The notes: generated by a model not told the origin, from the sequence alone. Positions 1-11,479 are shown, counted from the stretch's first letter. The stretch is DNA of 54,012 bases from Roseicyclus amphidinii (GCF_030163755.1 NZ_JASJOE010000023.1:1-54012), one strand, 5' to 3'. A program made the numbers and translations.

Positions 1-192
1 CGCCGACGCGGTCGAGACCTGCTGCCCCGCGATCGCCGCGACAAGCGCCCCGAACCCGTCCGCCCGGCGGCGCAGCGGCAAGGGCCCCACCGCCGACAGG
101 ATCGGGGCGAACCGCGCATCGCGCGCCACCAGCACCCCGGCCCCGTCGCGCAGGTCCGCCTCCGTCTCGATCCGCTCCGGCACCCGTCCCAA
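1..192 (-). CDS. DNA-3-methyladenine glycosylase II-like protein, 5' part only
   Basis: The first 64 codons of a minus-strand gene that leaves the window at base 1. The product reads as the N-terminus of an AlkA-type (HhH superfamily) DNA glycosylase, which removes alkylated bases in base excision repair. The visible stretch includes ARDARFAPILSAVGPLPLRR and then GFGALVAAIAGQQVSTASA, which matches the conserved GQQVS region of that family. The catalytic Asp and the helix-hairpin-helix lie outside the window. I chose a TTG start at 190-192 because GGAGG lies six bases upstream of it on the coding strand and no ATG lies in frame; GTG at 181-183 is the alternative. The family call rests on about 64 residues. 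Confidence 0.72.
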   Translation of the reverse strand, partial: MGRVPERIETEADLRDGAGVLVARDARFAPILSAVGPLPLRRRADGFGALVAAIAGQQVSTASA

Positions 193-199
193 AGCCTGC
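193..199 (-). promoter_or_regulatory. ribosome binding site that selects a TTG start
   Basis: On the minus strand GGAGG precedes a TTG codon by six bases. The nearby ATG is in another frame, so this site is the main reason to accept TTG as the start of the glycosylase gene. Confidence 0.5.
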
Positions 200-333
200 C
201 TCCATGCACCACATACGTCCGTGTCCCGTGCCTAGCACGCCGCCACACCCCCCGGCGAGCAGCCTTGCATTTCCTGCAACCCCCTGCGTCAGGATTGCGG
301 GGTGCAATCCGGGGTTGCGTCTGATATGAGAAT

Positions 334-347
334 GTTCAACGTTAAAC
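334..347. promoter_or_regulatory. operator-like palindrome upstream of pdhA
   Basis: GTTCAACGTTAAAC is symmetrical at 12 of 14 positions around a central AACGTT. It ends 29 bases before the pdhA start, a usual place for a repressor or activator site on a pdh promoter. No regulator is assigned and no confident -35/-10 pair was found. Confidence 0.35.
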
Positions 348-376
348 TATCTCTGTGACGGGGGAGGACACCCGAG

Positions 377-1402
377 ATGCCACCACGCAAGACCGCGGCG
401 AAAGAGGGCTCCGCAACGCCCAATGTCTCGGCCGACGAGCTGAAGCATTACTACCGCGAAATGCTGCTCATCCGCCGCTTCGAGGAAAAGGCCGGCCAGC
501 TTTACGGCATGGGCCTGATCGGCGGCTTCTGCCACCTCTACATCGGCCAGGAGGCCGTCGTCGTCGGTCTCGAGGCCGCGGCGGAAGAGGGCGACAAGCG
601 CGTCACCTCCTACCGCGATCACGGGCACATGCTGGCCTGCGGGATGGACCCCAAGGGCGTCATGGCCGAGCTGACCGGCCGCGAAGGCGGCTACTCCAAG
701 GGCAAGGGCGGCTCGATGCACATGTTCTCCAAGGAGAAGCATTTCTACGGCGGCCACGGCATCGTGGCGGCCCAGGTGCCGATCGGCGCGGGCCTCGCCT
801 TCGCCGACAAGTATCTCGGCAATGACCGCGTGACCTTCGCCTATTTCGGCGACGGGGCCGCGAACCAGGGCCAGGTGGCCGAGACCTACAACATGGCCCA
901 GCTCTGGGACCTGCCCTGCATCTTCGTGATCGAGAACAACCAGTATGCCATGGGCACCAGCGTGCAGCGCGCCACCAAGTCGCCCGACTTCTGGGAACGC
1001 GGCGCCGCCTACGGCATCAAGGGCGAAGCGGTCGACGGCATGGACGTGCTGGCCGTGAAGGCCGCCGGCGAAAAGGCCGTCGCGCACTGCCGCGCGGGCA
1101 AGGGCCCCTATATCCTCGAGGTCATGACCTACCGCTACCGCGGTCACTCCATGTCGGACCCCGCGAAATACCGCACCCGCGAAGAGGTGCAGGAAATGCG
1201 CGAGAAGCGCGACGCCATCGAACACGTCCGCCAGATGCTGCTGACCGGCGGCCATGCCTCCGAGGAGGATCTGAAAAAGATCGACAAGGAGATCAAGGAA
1301 ATCGTGAACGAGGCCGCCGAGTTCTCGAAGGAAAGCCCCGAGCCGCATCTGGACGAGCTCTGGACCGACATCTACGCCGACGCGGCGCCGCAGAACGCCT
1401 GA
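377..1402 (+). CDS. pdhA: pyruvate dehydrogenase E1 component, alpha subunit
   Basis: Alpha subunit of the thiamine-diphosphate enzyme that decarboxylates pyruvate and acetylates the lipoyl group of E2, feeding acetyl-CoA to the TCA cycle. It has 341 residues, normal for the heterotetrameric alpha-proteobacterial E1. The thiamine-diphosphate motif starts at GDG (residues 158-160) and closes at NN (187-188). The loop YRYRGHSMSDPAKYRTREE near residues 252-270 matches the region that carries the regulatory phosphorylation serines in mitochondrial E1-alpha. The ATG follows a GGGGGAGGA ribosome binding site. It is the first gene of a three-gene operon, 15 bases before pdhB. No E3 (lpd) gene is in the window, so E3 is probably shared or encoded elsewhere. 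Confidence 0.97.
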   Translation: MPPRKTAAKEGSATPNVSADELKHYYREMLLIRRFEEKAGQLYGMGLIGGFCHLYIGQEAVVVGLEAAAEEGDKRVTSYRDHGHMLACGMDPKGVMAELTGREGGYSKGKGGSMHMFSKEKHFYGGHGIVAAQVPIGAGLAFADKYLGNDRVTFAYFGDGAANQGQVAETYNMAQLWDLPCIFVIENNQYAMGTSVQRATKSPDFWERGAAYGIKGEAVDGMDVLAVKAAGEKAVAHCRAGKGPYILEVMTYRYRGHSMSDPAKYRTREEVQEMREKRDAIEHVRQMLLTGGHASEEDLKKIDKEIKEIVNEAAEFSKESPEPHLDELWTDIYADAAPQNA

Positions 1403-1417
1403 GGGGGACAGACGACC

Positions 1418-1645
1418 ATGGCAACCGAAATTCTCATGCCCGCCCTCTCCCCCACGATGGAGGAAGGCACGCTGGCCAAATGGCTGGTCAAGGAAGGCGA
1501 CACCGTCTCGGCCGGCGACATCATCGCCGAGATCGAGACCGACAAGGCCACGATGGAATTCGAGGCCGTCGATGAAGGCGTTATCGGCAAACTTCTTGTA
1601 GCAGAAGGCACCGAGGGCGTGAAGGTCAACACCCCCATCGCCGTC
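1418..1645 (+). repeat. lipoyl-domain repeat, copy 1 (in pdhB)
   Basis: About 228 bases coding for the lipoyl domain of PdhB. By eye it is roughly 90% identical to 2819-3046 in pdhC. Both contain the same unbroken run of nearly 50 bases around the lipoyl-lysine codon, and the first 50 residues of the two proteins differ at only three positions. Confidence 0.85.
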
Positions 1646-2806
1646 ATCGGCGAGGAGGGCGAGGACATGTCCACCGCCGAGGCCCAGGCCGAAAGCGCCC
1701 CCGCGCCCGCCGCGCTTGAGACCTCCGAGGGCCGCGCCGACCCGGCCCCTGCCAATGGCTCCACCCCCGCGCAGGCGGCAGCGCCCAAGCCCGACCAGAC
1801 GCCCGACTGGCCCGAAGGCACGGCGATGAAAACCCAGACCGTGCGCGAAGCCTTGCGCGACGCCATGGCCGAGGAAATGCGCCGCGACGACAGCGTCTTC
1901 GTCATGGGCGAAGAAGTGGCCGAGTACCAGGGCGCCTACAAGGTGACCCAAGGCCTGCTCGACGAGTTCGGCGCCAAGCGCGTCATCGACACGCCGATCA
2001 CCGAACACGGTTTCGCCGGTCTCGGCGTCGGGGCTGCCTTCGGCGGTCTGCGCCCCATCGTCGAGTTCATGACCTTCAACTTCGCCATGCAGGCGATGGA
2101 CCATATCGTCAACTCGGCGGCCAAGACGCTCTACATGTCCGGCGGCCAGATGGGCGCGCCCATGGTCTTCCGCGGCCCCAACGGCGCGGCCGCCCGCGTG
2201 GGCGCGCAGCACAGCCAGGATTACGCCGCCTGGTATGCCTCCATCCCCGGCCTCAAGGTGGTGCAGCCCTATTCGGCCGCCGACGCCAAGGGCCTCCTGA
2301 AGACCGCGATCCGCGACCCCAACCCGGTGATCTTCCTCGAGAACGAGATCCTCTACGGCCGCTCCTTCGAGGTGCCGGACCTCGAGGATTTCACCATCCC
2401 CTTCGGCAAGGCGAAGATCTGGCGCGAAGGCACGGATGTGACCATCGTCAGCTTCGGCATCGGCATGACCTACGCGCTGGCCGCTGCCGATGAACTGGCC
2501 AAGGACGGCATCGAGGCCGAGGTCATCGACCTGCGCACCCTGCGCCCGATCGACTATGACACGGTCATCGCCTCCGTGATGAAGACGAACCGCTGCGTGA
2601 CCGTCGAAGAGGGCTTCCCGGTCGGCTCGATCGGCAACCACCTCTCGGCCTACATCATGCAGAACGCCTTCGATCATCTCGACGCGCCGGTCATCAACTG
2701 CACCGGCAAGGACGTGCCGATGCCCTATGCCGCCAACCTCGAGAAGCACGCGCTGACCTCGGTCCCCGAGGTGGTCGCGGCCGTCCGTCAAGTCACCTAC
2801 CGGTAA
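1418..2806 (+). CDS. pdhB: pyruvate dehydrogenase E1 component, beta subunit, with N-terminal lipoyl domain
   Basis: Beta subunit of E1, forming the alpha2-beta2 active site with PdhA. At 462 residues it is longer than the usual roughly 330 because it begins with a complete lipoyl domain (about residues 1-80, lipoyl-lysine K43 in [10 protein letters not shown]). An Ala/Pro linker (about 85-130) leads to the transketolase-like E1-beta domain, which begins near [21 protein letters not shown] lipoyl domain on E1-beta is a known trait of alphaproteobacterial complexes; it may add lipoyl groups to the core or help dock E1. The lipoyl-coding DNA is almost a copy of that in pdhC. pdhC starts 12 bases after this gene. 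Confidence 0.97.
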   Translation: MATEILMPALSPTMEEGTLAKWLVKEGDTVSAGDIIAEIETDKATMEFEAVDEGVIGKLLVAEGTEGVKVNTPIAVIGEEGEDMSTAEAQAESAPAPAALETSEGRADPAPANGSTPAQAAAPKPDQTPDWPEGTAMKTQTVREALRDAMAEEMRRDDSVFVMGEEVAEYQGAYKVTQGLLDEFGAKRVIDTPITEHGFAGLGVGAAFGGLRPIVEFMTFNFAMQAMDHIVNSAAKTLYMSGGQMGAPMVFRGPNGAAARVGAQHSQDYAAWYASIPGLKVVQPYSAADAKGLLKTAIRDPNPVIFLENEILYGRSFEVPDLEDFTIPFGKAKIWREGTDVTIVSFGIGMTYALAAADELAKDGIEAEVIDLRTLRPIDYDTVIASVMKTNRCVTVEEGFPVGSIGNHLSAYIMQNAFDHLDAPVINCTGKDVPMPYAANLEKHALTSVPEVVAAVRQVTYR

Positions 2807-2818
2807 GGAGAGCCAGCG

Positions 2819-3046
2819 ATGCCCACGGAAATCCTGATGCCCGCCCTCTCCCCCACGATGGAGGAAGGGACGCTTGCGAAATGGCTGGTCAAGGAGGGCG
2901 ACACCGTCGCCTCCGGTGACATCATCGCCGAGATCGAGACCGACAAGGCCACGATGGAATTCGAAGCCGTCGACGAAGGCGTGATCGGCAAAATTCTTGT
3001 AGAAGAAGGCACCGAGGGCGTGAAGGTCAACGCCCCCATCGCCGTT
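2819..3046 (+). repeat. lipoyl-domain repeat, copy 2 (in pdhC)
   Basis: Second copy of the near-identical lipoyl coding segment, in direct orientation about 1.4 kb after the first. The DNA similarity extends into synonymous positions, which suggests recent duplication or gene conversion as well as protein-level constraint. Confidence 0.85.
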
Positions 3047-4135
3047 CTTCTGGAAGAAGGCGAAAGCGCAGGCGACATCGGCAAGGCCTCGGCCCCCGCC
3101 GAATCGCCCAAGCCCGCGGCGGCGGAACCGCCCCCCGCCGCGGCCGCAGCAGCCGCAACCCCCGCCCCCGCGGCCCCGCAGGCCGCCGACGAAAGCCGCA
3201 TCTTCGCCTCGCCGCTGGCCCGGCGCATCGCCGCCGACAAGGGGATCGACCTGTCGCAGGTCAAGGGCTCCGGCCCGCATGGCCGCATCGTCAAGGCCGA
3301 TGTCGAGGGCGCGACCGCAGCCCCCGCGGCCACGGCACCCGCCGAAGCCAAGGCGGCCACCCCGGCCCCCGCGGCCCCCACAGCCGCCGCCGCGATGCCC
3401 ACCGGCCCCTCCGCCGCGCAGGTGCTCAAGATGTACGAAGGCCGCGAGATCGAGGAGGTCGCCCTCAACGGCATGCGCAAGACGGTCGCCGCCCGCCTCA
3501 CCGAGGCCAAGCAGACCATCCCGCATTTCTACCTCCGCCGCGAGATCCGGCTCGACGCGCTCATGGCCTTCCGCTCCCAGCTCAACACGCAGCTGGAACC
3601 GCGCGGCGTGAAGCTTTCCGTCAATGATTTCATCATCAAGGCCTGCGCCAACGCGCTGCAGGCCGTGCCGGATGCCAATGCCGTCTGGGCCGGTGACCGG
3701 ATCATCAGGCTGAAACCCTCGGACGTGGCCGTCGCCGTGGCCGTCGATGGCGGGCTCTTCACCCCCGTCCTGCAGGACGCCGACCGCAAATCCCTCTCGT
3801 CGCTGTCCGCCGAGATGAAAGACCTCGCCACCCGCGCCCGCGACGGCAAGCTGAAGCCGCATGAATATGTCGGCGGCAGTTTCGCCATCTCCAACCTCGG
3901 CATGTTCGGGATCGAGAATTTCGACGCCGTCATCAACCCGCCCCATGGCGCGATCCTCGCCGTCGGCGCGGGCGTCAAGAAACCCGTCGTCGGCAAGGAC
4001 GGTGAATTGAGCGTGGCGACCGTCATGTCGGTCACCCTCAGCGTCGATCACCGGGTCATCGACGGGGCGCTTGGCGCGCAGCTTCTGCAAGCGATTGTTG
4101 ACAATCTGGAAGCTCCCATGCTCATGCTTGCATAA
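2819..4135 (+). CDS. pdhC: pyruvate dehydrogenase E2, dihydrolipoamide acetyltransferase
   Basis: Core acetyltransferase of the pyruvate dehydrogenase complex, which passes the acetyl group from lipoamide to CoA. In order along its 438 residues: one lipoyl domain (1-80, K43), an Ala/Pro linker, the peripheral-subunit-binding domain (about 127-165, starting [20 protein letters not shown]), a second Ala/Pro linker, and the catalytic domain from about 200. The acetyltransferase motif DHRVIDGA sits at 410-417, with catalytic H411 and D415 present. It is the last gene of the pdhABC operon and is followed by a long GC hairpin at 4179-4210. Confidence 0.97.
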   Translation: MPTEILMPALSPTMEEGTLAKWLVKEGDTVASGDIIAEIETDKATMEFEAVDEGVIGKILVEEGTEGVKVNAPIAVLLEEGESAGDIGKASAPAESPKPAAAEPPPAAAAAAATPAPAAPQAADESRIFASPLARRIAADKGIDLSQVKGSGPHGRIVKADVEGATAAPAATAPAEAKAATPAPAAPTAAAAMPTGPSAAQVLKMYEGREIEEVALNGMRKTVAARLTEAKQTIPHFYLRREIRLDALMAFRSQLNTQLEPRGVKLSVNDFIIKACANALQAVPDANAVWAGDRIIRLKPSDVAVAVAVDGGLFTPVLQDADRKSLSSLSAEMKDLATRARDGKLKPHEYVGGSFAISNLGMFGIENFDAVINPPHGAILAVGAGVKKPVVGKDGELSVATVMSVTLSVDHRVIDGALGAQLLQAIVDNLEAPMLMLA

Positions 4136-4178
4136 GCAAGGAATTGCGGCGTCCGGGGGAGGAGCGGCGCCGCGACAA

Positions 4179-4210
4179 GACGAGGCCGCGACGATATGCG
4201 CGGCCTCGTC
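4179..4210 (+). terminator. hairpin after the pdh operon
   Basis: A perfect 12-bp stem (GACGAGGCCGCG with CGCGGCCTCGTC) around an eight-base loop, starting 43 bases after the pdhC stop. No T-run follows, so it may stabilise the mRNA 3' end or act with Rho. Confidence 0.5.
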
Positions 4211-4349
4211 ACGTTTCCGGCGCCAGGGTAAGGAAAACCCCCGAAATGCCCGCCCCGAGGGCCATGGTAGGGGTTCCCGCAGGTCATGGGGGCGGCGCCC
4301 CCTGCTAGATGTCCGCGCAGCGCCATCCCGGCGATACGGGAACATTCAG

Positions 4350-4637
4350 ATGACCTATTTCGATCTTGCCGGTCTCGATGTCCAGACCACCTGCCGCGCC
4401 ATCGGCCTCATCGGCTTCGCGACCTACGTGACGGGCTTCTTCTGCCTCTCGACCGGACGGCTCGACAGCCACCGCCCGCTCTATTTCGTCCTCGTGCTCT
4501 TCGCCTCGAGCTGCGTGATGATCAGCCTCATCGCCGATTTCAACATGTCCTCGGCCCTGATCCAGGGCTTCTACATCGTCATGTCCCTCGGCGCGCTCCT
4601 GATCCGCCGCCCGCGCCCCACGCGGCAGACGCTCTGA
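4350..4637 (+). CDS. small CBU_0592-like membrane protein
   Basis: A 95-residue protein with three hydrophobic segments (about residues 15-33, 43-62 and 68-84) and a basic tail, RRPRPTRQ. Sequence and size match the small membrane domain named after CBU_0592. The same fold, including a FNMSSALIQGFY-like segment, forms the N-terminus of the protein at 11585-12361 (FNLSSAVIQSFW there), so this gene looks like a free-standing version of that membrane module. The function is unknown. It is separated from pdhC by more than 200 bases and faces rluE across a pair of palindromes. Confidence 0.75.
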   Translation: MTYFDLAGLDVQTTCRAIGLIGFATYVTGFFCLSTGRLDSHRPLYFVLVLFASSCVMISLIADFNMSSALIQGFYIVMSLGALLIRRPRPTRQTL

Positions 4638-4667
4638 ACCCTCACCCGCGCGCGCCCACGAGCGGGG

Positions 4668-4687
4668 CGGAAAACTGCAGTTTTCCG
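4668..4687. repeat. 20-bp perfect palindrome, first of a pair
   Basis: CGGAAAACTGCAGTTTTCCG is a perfect palindrome with no loop. It lies between the convergent genes at 4350 and 4721. The core AAAACTGCAGTTTT is shared with the next palindrome. Confidence 0.85.
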
Positions 4688-4690
4688 ACC

Positions 4691-4710
4691 CGCAAAACTG
4701 CAGTTTTGCG
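4691..4710. repeat. 20-bp perfect palindrome, second of a pair
   Basis: CGCAAAACTGCAGTTTTGCG is also perfect. Compared with the first copy it carries C for G at the third base and, symmetrically, G for C at the third base from the end, so base pairing is kept. Three bases separate the two copies, centre-to-centre distance 23. The position between convergent genes fits a two-way transcription stop. Confidence 0.85.
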
Positions 4711-4720
4711 CCAGCGCCCC

Positions 4721-5302
4721 CTACGGCTGCAGCGCCTTCCACTGCCCCGGCCCGAGTCCTTCGACCGTATGCGGCCCCACCGACCAGCGCACCAGCCGCA
4801 GCACCGGCAGACCCACATGGGCGCACATGCGCCGCACCTGCCGGTTGCGCCCCTCGGTGATGGTCAGGCGCAGCCAGGCCTCGGGCACCGACTTGCGGAA
4901 GCGCACCGGCGGATCGCGCGGCCAGAGCCATCCGGGCTCGGCCACCGCCTCGACCTGCGCGGGCCGGGTCGGCCCGTCCTTCAGCGTGACACCCTTGCGC
5001 AACGCCGCCAGCGCCTCCGGCGTCGGCACCCCCTCGACCAGCGCGAAATAGGTCTTGGGCGTCGCCGATTTCGGATCGGTCAGCCGCGCCTGCAGGATGC
5101 CGTCATTCGTCAGCAGCAGCAGCCCCTCCGAATCCCGGTCCAACCGCCCGGCGGGATACATCCCCGGCATGTCGAGCCACCGCGACAGCCCCGGCCAATG
5201 CCCGTCATCGGTGAACTGGCTGAGAACATCCATCGGCTTGTTGAAGGCGATCAGCCGCGTCTCGCCCTTCGGCACACGGGGTCGTGGGCGCGGGCGGCTC
5301 AT
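4721..5302 (-). CDS. rluE: 23S rRNA pseudouridine synthase, RluE type
   Basis: A pseudouridine synthase of the RsuA/RluB/E/F family. In E. coli RluE modifies U2457 of 23S rRNA. The 193-residue product keeps the catalytic motif GRLDRDSEG (D55 nucleophile) and closely RluE-like stretches such as [39 protein letters not shown] and [20 protein letters not shown]. There is no N-terminal S4 domain, as in RluE. I took the ATG at 5300-5302 ([10 protein letters not shown]); a longer reading frame upstream runs through the tandem repeats and into polA and does not resemble the family. It follows polA on the same strand with a 67-base gap. Confidence 0.9.
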   Translation of the reverse strand: MSRPRPRPRVPKGETRLIAFNKPMDVLSQFTDDGHWPGLSRWLDMPGMYPAGRLDRDSEGLLLLTNDGILQARLTDPKSATPKTYFALVEGVPTPEALAALRKGVTLKDGPTRPAQVEAVAEPGWLWPRDPPVRFRKSVPEAWLRLTITEGRNRQVRRMCAHVGLPVLRLVRWSVGPHTVEGLGPGQWKALQP

Positions 5303-5325
5303 CGCGCAGCCTGCCCCGCGTATGC

Positions 5326-5358
5326 ACGCGGTGTGCACGGGGTGTGTACGGGGTGTGA
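5326..5358. repeat. three tandem 11-bp repeats between polA and rluE
   Basis: Three back-to-back units on the plus strand: ACGCGGTGTGC, ACGGGGTGTGT and ACGGGGTGTGA. They fill the leader of rluE, ending 23 bases before its start on the minus strand. The helical spacing of about one turn would suit a DNA-binding protein, but they may be simple slippage repeats. Confidence 0.65.
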
Positions 5359-5369
5359 CATGCCGCCGC

Positions 5370-8174
<2,805 letters not shown>

Positions 8175-8259
8175 GGCTGCCGCGCTCCGTTCCCGTTGAT
8201 CGGCCCTGTTCTAGCGCGACCTCGGGCGGGCTGCACCCGGCTTTTTGGGGGCAGGCAGA

Positions 8260-8469
8260 TCAGTCCGCGGAGCCGGCTTTCTGCGCGAAGTCTTCGTGGA
8301 TGAATTTCTTGTCGCAATAGCCGCACTCGACCTCGCCGGTGGCGGGCGAGAGCGACAGCCAGACGCGCGGATGACCCAGCGCCCCCTCGCCGCCGTCGCA
8401 GGCGACGCGCCAGGCGGAAACGATCTCGGTCTCGGGCGGGGCGATGGGCATGGCGATGGGCTCCGTCAT
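8260..8469 (-). CDS. zinc-finger (CHCC) domain protein
   Basis: A 69-residue protein with one zf-CHCC domain, related to the zinc-binding end of the complex I accessory subunit NDUFS6. The ligands are C24, H33, C49 and C52 (GHPRVWL before the histidine region, [15 protein letters not shown] around the last two cysteines). Alphaproteobacteria encode such short proteins, which are thought to serve complex I assembly; that role is inferred. It lies 85 bases upstream of polA. Confidence 0.85.
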   Translation of the reverse strand: MTEPIAMPIAPPETEIVSAWRVACDGGEGALGHPRVWLSLSPATGEVECGYCDKKFIHEDFAQKAGSAD

Positions 8470-8540
8470 GGGTGGTCGGTGCGGATATGGCAGGTCGCAC
8501 GGGGCCGGGCAAGGGCGCGCCCTGCCCCGCGATGTCGCGC

Positions 8541-8927
8541 TCAGTCCTTCGCGGGTTGCAGCATCCGCCCCAGCGGACGGCCCGAGAGGATGTGGACGTG
8601 GTAATGTGGCACCTCCTGCACGGCGACCTCGCCTGCGTTCGAGATGGTCCGGTAGCCCTGCCCGCCCTCGCCGGGCTGGAGGCCCTTCTCGGCGCAGATG
8701 CGGCCGACGGTGCGCCAGAAATCCACGATCTCGGCGTCGGAGGCTTCCAGCGCGAAATGGTCGGCGCAGACGTAAGGGCCCTTGGGGATCACGAGAACAT
8801 GCACAGGCGCCTGCGGATAGATGTCGTTGAAGGCCAGCGTATGCTCGGTCTCGACAACGGTCTGGTTCGGGATCTCGCCGCGCAGGATCCTGGCAAAGAT
8901 GTTCTGGTCGTCATAGGCGTAGGGCAT
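8541..8927 (-). CDS. HIT family (histidine triad) nucleotide hydrolase
   Basis: A 128-residue HINT-like protein of the group that hydrolyses purine nucleoside phosphoramidates and related adenylates. The triad VPHYHVHIL gives H108, H110 and H112, with H110 as expected nucleophile. The N-terminal [20 protein letters not shown] and VLVIPKG stretches are typical. The physiological substrate is unknown. Twelve bases separate it from the glycosyltransferase gene upstream, so the two are probably co-transcribed. Confidence 0.93.
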   Translation of the reverse strand: MPYAYDDQNIFARILRGEIPNQTVVETEHTLAFNDIYPQAPVHVLVIPKGPYVCADHFALEASDAEIVDFWRTVGRICAEKGLQPGEGGQGYRTISNAGEVAVQEVPHYHVHILSGRPLGRMLQPAKD

Positions 8928-8939
8928 CGGGTTTTCCTG

Positions 8940-10517
8940 TCAGTCGTCGAAGAGAAACGGGGTCTGGGCAAGCTCGTGGGCCGCGTCCTGCCCGGTGCCG
9001 AAGAAATCGGCAAGCACCTGCGCGTTGTCCGCCGTGCTGCGGTCCTGGCGGATGCGCCAGTGGCGCGGGAACTCGGCGTCGCGGATGCGCACCGACTCGT
9101 CGGCGAACTCGTGGCGCAACGTGGGCAGCATCCGCCCGATCACCTCGTCCGGCGTGTCGCTGGTGGCAAGACCCACGCGATGCGCGTGCCCGATGAGATA
9201 CTGGTCGTCGAAGATGCATTGCAACTCGAGGATGCGCGCGTTGGACCGGTCCGACATGAAATCGCGCATCAGCTCGATGTTCGCCGGGTCGATGCAGACC
9301 AGCAGGCGGTCGGTGTCGTGGTAGTCGAACAGCATCCGCATCAGCGCCCGGCGATGACGGTTGCGCTTTTCCAGCGTCCGCTCGATCCCGCCGAGGTGCG
9401 GCAAGGGGCAGGAGGCCTCGTCAAAGAGGTATTCCACCCCCTTGATGTCGAGCCGGTCCGAGGCCGCGTGCAGCATCCGCTTGGCGACATGCCATTTCTT
9501 GCAGACCAGCATGTAAAGGTTTCGTTCAGGCCCCAGCGTGCTTTCGCGTTCCCAGAACCGCGTGCCGTAGCGCCGCCCGATCCGCCCGCGCCCGGTAAGG
9601 AAGGCGTGCAGCTTTTCACCCTCCTGGCTGGTGGCGAACTCGACCCGGTCCGATTCCCACAGCGCGCCGAGCCGCTCCTTGAGGAGGGAGGCCTCGGGGC
9701 TGATCTTGCGGGCGAAGAGGAAATCCTGCGCGACCAGAAGGTCGTAATGGTCGTTGTAGAAGGTGACGGGCATGCCGTAATCGCTGAACATCTTGAAGGT
9801 CAGCGTGCGGCTTTCGATCTCGCGCGCGGGGACAAGGTGGCGCACAAGCGTCTGGAAAAATGTCTCGTCGGGAATCCAGGTGGTCGAGAAAAAGCGCACC
9901 ACGTCGCGCCGGTCGCGGCAGAACTGCAGGATCGCCTCGATCGTGCGGCGGCGCAGGCACCACCATTGGCTGCCGATCTGCACCTCGATGTCGGCGGGGA
10001 TCTGACGCGTCAGCCCCAGCGCCTTCTGCAAATCGAAACTGCGGTAGAACAGCCATTTCTGCGTGCGCTCGTTGAACCAGTGCCGGTAGATCAGCCGCTC
10101 TTCCTTGAAGCCGGTCTTGATCCAGTCCGATTTGAAGAAATCGAAGCTTTCGATGTAGTCGCGGTCATGGGCATCGAGGAAGCGGTGGGCATAGGCGGCC
10201 GATTTCACCGAGATGCAATCGCCCGACAGCATGTAGAAATGCGTCGCCTCGGGAAAGGCCGCCTCGGCCGCCTCGACGGCGTTGAGCGTGGCCCGCACGA
10301 GGCTCCAGGCGCCCCAGCCGCATTTCACGCGCTTGGTGGCGAAGACGACGCCGGGATTGTCGGCCAGTTCCGAGGTGATGCGGGCATACTGCGCCGCATC
10401 GGCACGGGCGTCGAAGTGGATCGAGACGAAATCCCCGGTCGCCGTCAGGCGGCGGGCCTGAAGGACGATCGCGTCGGGGTCCTTGTGACACAGCAGAATG
10501 AAGGCAATCTTCGCCAT
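8940..10517 (-). CDS. core-2/I-branching-type glycosyltransferase with DUF5928-like C-terminus
   Basis: A 525-residue protein. The N-terminal half resembles GT14 beta-1,6-N-acetylglucosaminyltransferases: it begins AKIAFILLCHKDPDAI, then FVSIHFDARAD, FATKRVKCGWGAWSLVRATL, HFYMLSGDCISVKS and QIGSQWWCLRRRTIEAIL. The C-terminal half (from about 280) resembles a domain that in Rhodobacterales accompanies this GT, DUF5928. No signal peptide is seen, so it probably acts in the cytosol on a surface-glycan precursor. It is divergent from a sulfotransferase gene across a 140-base region of lower GC, which suggests joint work on a sulfated exopolysaccharide or glycan. The product is unknown. Confidence 0.8.
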   Translation of the reverse strand: MAKIAFILLCHKDPDAIVLQARRLTATGDFVSIHFDARADAAQYARITSELADNPGVVFATKRVKCGWGAWSLVRATLNAVEAAEAAFPEATHFYMLSGDCISVKSAAYAHRFLDAHDRDYIESFDFFKSDWIKTGFKEERLIYRHWFNERTQKWLFYRSFDLQKALGLTRQIPADIEVQIGSQWWCLRRRTIEAILQFCRDRRDVVRFFSTTWIPDETFFQTLVRHLVPAREIESRTLTFKMFSDYGMPVTFYNDHYDLLVAQDFLFARKISPEASLLKERLGALWESDRVEFATSQEGEKLHAFLTGRGRIGRRYGTRFWERESTLGPERNLYMLVCKKWHVAKRMLHAASDRLDIKGVEYLFDEASCPLPHLGGIERTLEKRNRHRRALMRMLFDYHDTDRLLVCIDPANIELMRDFMSDRSNARILELQCIFDDQYLIGHAHRVGLATSDTPDEVIGRMLPTLRHEFADESVRIRDAEFPRHWRIRQDRSTADNAQVLADFFGTGQDAAHELAQTPFLFDD

Positions 10518-10657
10518 CGCAGAAACAACGCGCCTCGGTCTTTCCTTATTGTTCGCATACTAATAGCTAACGAAGATGGAAGACACACGCGTTGATTGGC
10601 CCATGCCCGCCGCTTTCCGGCACAGGCTCGGGCACATATAGTAAAGAGGCCGATAGT

Positions 10658-11476
10658 ATGGGGTTTCCCGGAACCTGGATGACGCAAAGCGAAAGCATGG
10701 TCTACCGCGTGGTGCCGAAATGCGCCTGCTCGACCATCGGTCAGATCCTCTATTATTCCGACAACGGCACCTATTTCGACGGCGACATCCACGATGCGAC
10801 CGGCGGGATGCACAAATGGTCGATGGAGGCCAGCCAGCAGGCCATCGCGGACCGCGTGAAGGGGCGGCAGACCTACACCTTCACCTGCGTGCGCAACCCC
10901 TACACGCGCATCCTGTCCAGCTTTTTCGACAAGATCTGCGGCATCCAGCGCAACGGGCGACGCTACCGGGGCAACCTGGTGCCGCTCCTGATCCAGAAAT
11001 ACGGGATCGAGGTGGGCGGCGACGACGGCAAGGGCGAGTTCGACCAGATCGCCAGTTTCCGCCGCTTCCTGCTGTTCGCGCGCGACACGATTCGCTGGCG
11101 CCGCCCGATGGAGCCGGACATCCACTGGTCGGCGATGTCGGGCCATGTCTCGACGCTGATCGTGAACGGCGGGCGCTACGACAACATCTTCTGGACCGAA
11201 AAGTTCAACGAGGGTATGCAGAGCGTGCTCGACGCGGTCGAGACACCGCAGCCCGTCGACCTGCAACAGGTGCCGCGCTTCAATGAAAGCGAGGGGCACG
11301 GCCCCAAGCGCGCGCATCCGGTCGAGGATTACTTCGACGACCTGTCGATGCATCTGGTCTACGAGATCTACCACCGCGATTTCGAGGTGTTCAAATACGA
11401 CTTCGAGAACCCCGGCAACAAGATGCCCGTGGGCGAGATCGACCTCGACGAGGTGCATGCCAAGCTCGGCGATTGA
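10658..11476 (+). CDS. sulfotransferase family protein
   Basis: A 272-residue enzyme expected to transfer sulfate from PAPS to a carbohydrate or similar acceptor. The 5'-phosphosulfate loop is seen in VPKCACSTIGQILY (residues 19-32) and the 3'-phosphate motif in CVRNPYTRILSSFFDK (78-93, with R and S in the RxPxxRxxS pattern). This resembles the sulfotransferase family 2 group, which includes carbohydrate sulfotransferases. I chose the ATG at 10658, preceded by an AAGAGG box; an upstream ATG at 10592 would add 22 residues unlike the family. A clear terminator follows the stop. Confidence 0.85.
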   Translation: MGFPGTWMTQSESMVYRVVPKCACSTIGQILYYSDNGTYFDGDIHDATGGMHKWSMEASQQAIADRVKGRQTYTFTCVRNPYTRILSSFFDKICGIQRNGRRYRGNLVPLLIQKYGIEVGGDDGKGEFDQIASFRRFLLFARDTIRWRRPMEPDIHWSAMSGHVSTLIVNGGRYDNIFWTEKFNEGMQSVLDAVETPQPVDLQQVPRFNESEGHGPKRAHPVEDYFDDLSMHLVYEIYHRDFEVFKYDFENPGNKMPVGEIDLDEVHAKLGD

Positions 11477-11479
11477 GCC

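Noticed and set aside
347-4345. A 1332-codon minus-strand open frame opposite pdhABC
   Set aside because: It is the complement of three certain genes in GC-rich DNA. Its composition (His, Asp, Gly rich) and lack of any motif mark it as a shadow frame.
5326-5358. A CRISPR-like array
   Set aside because: The units are directly adjacent 11-mers without spacers. There is no cas gene in the window.
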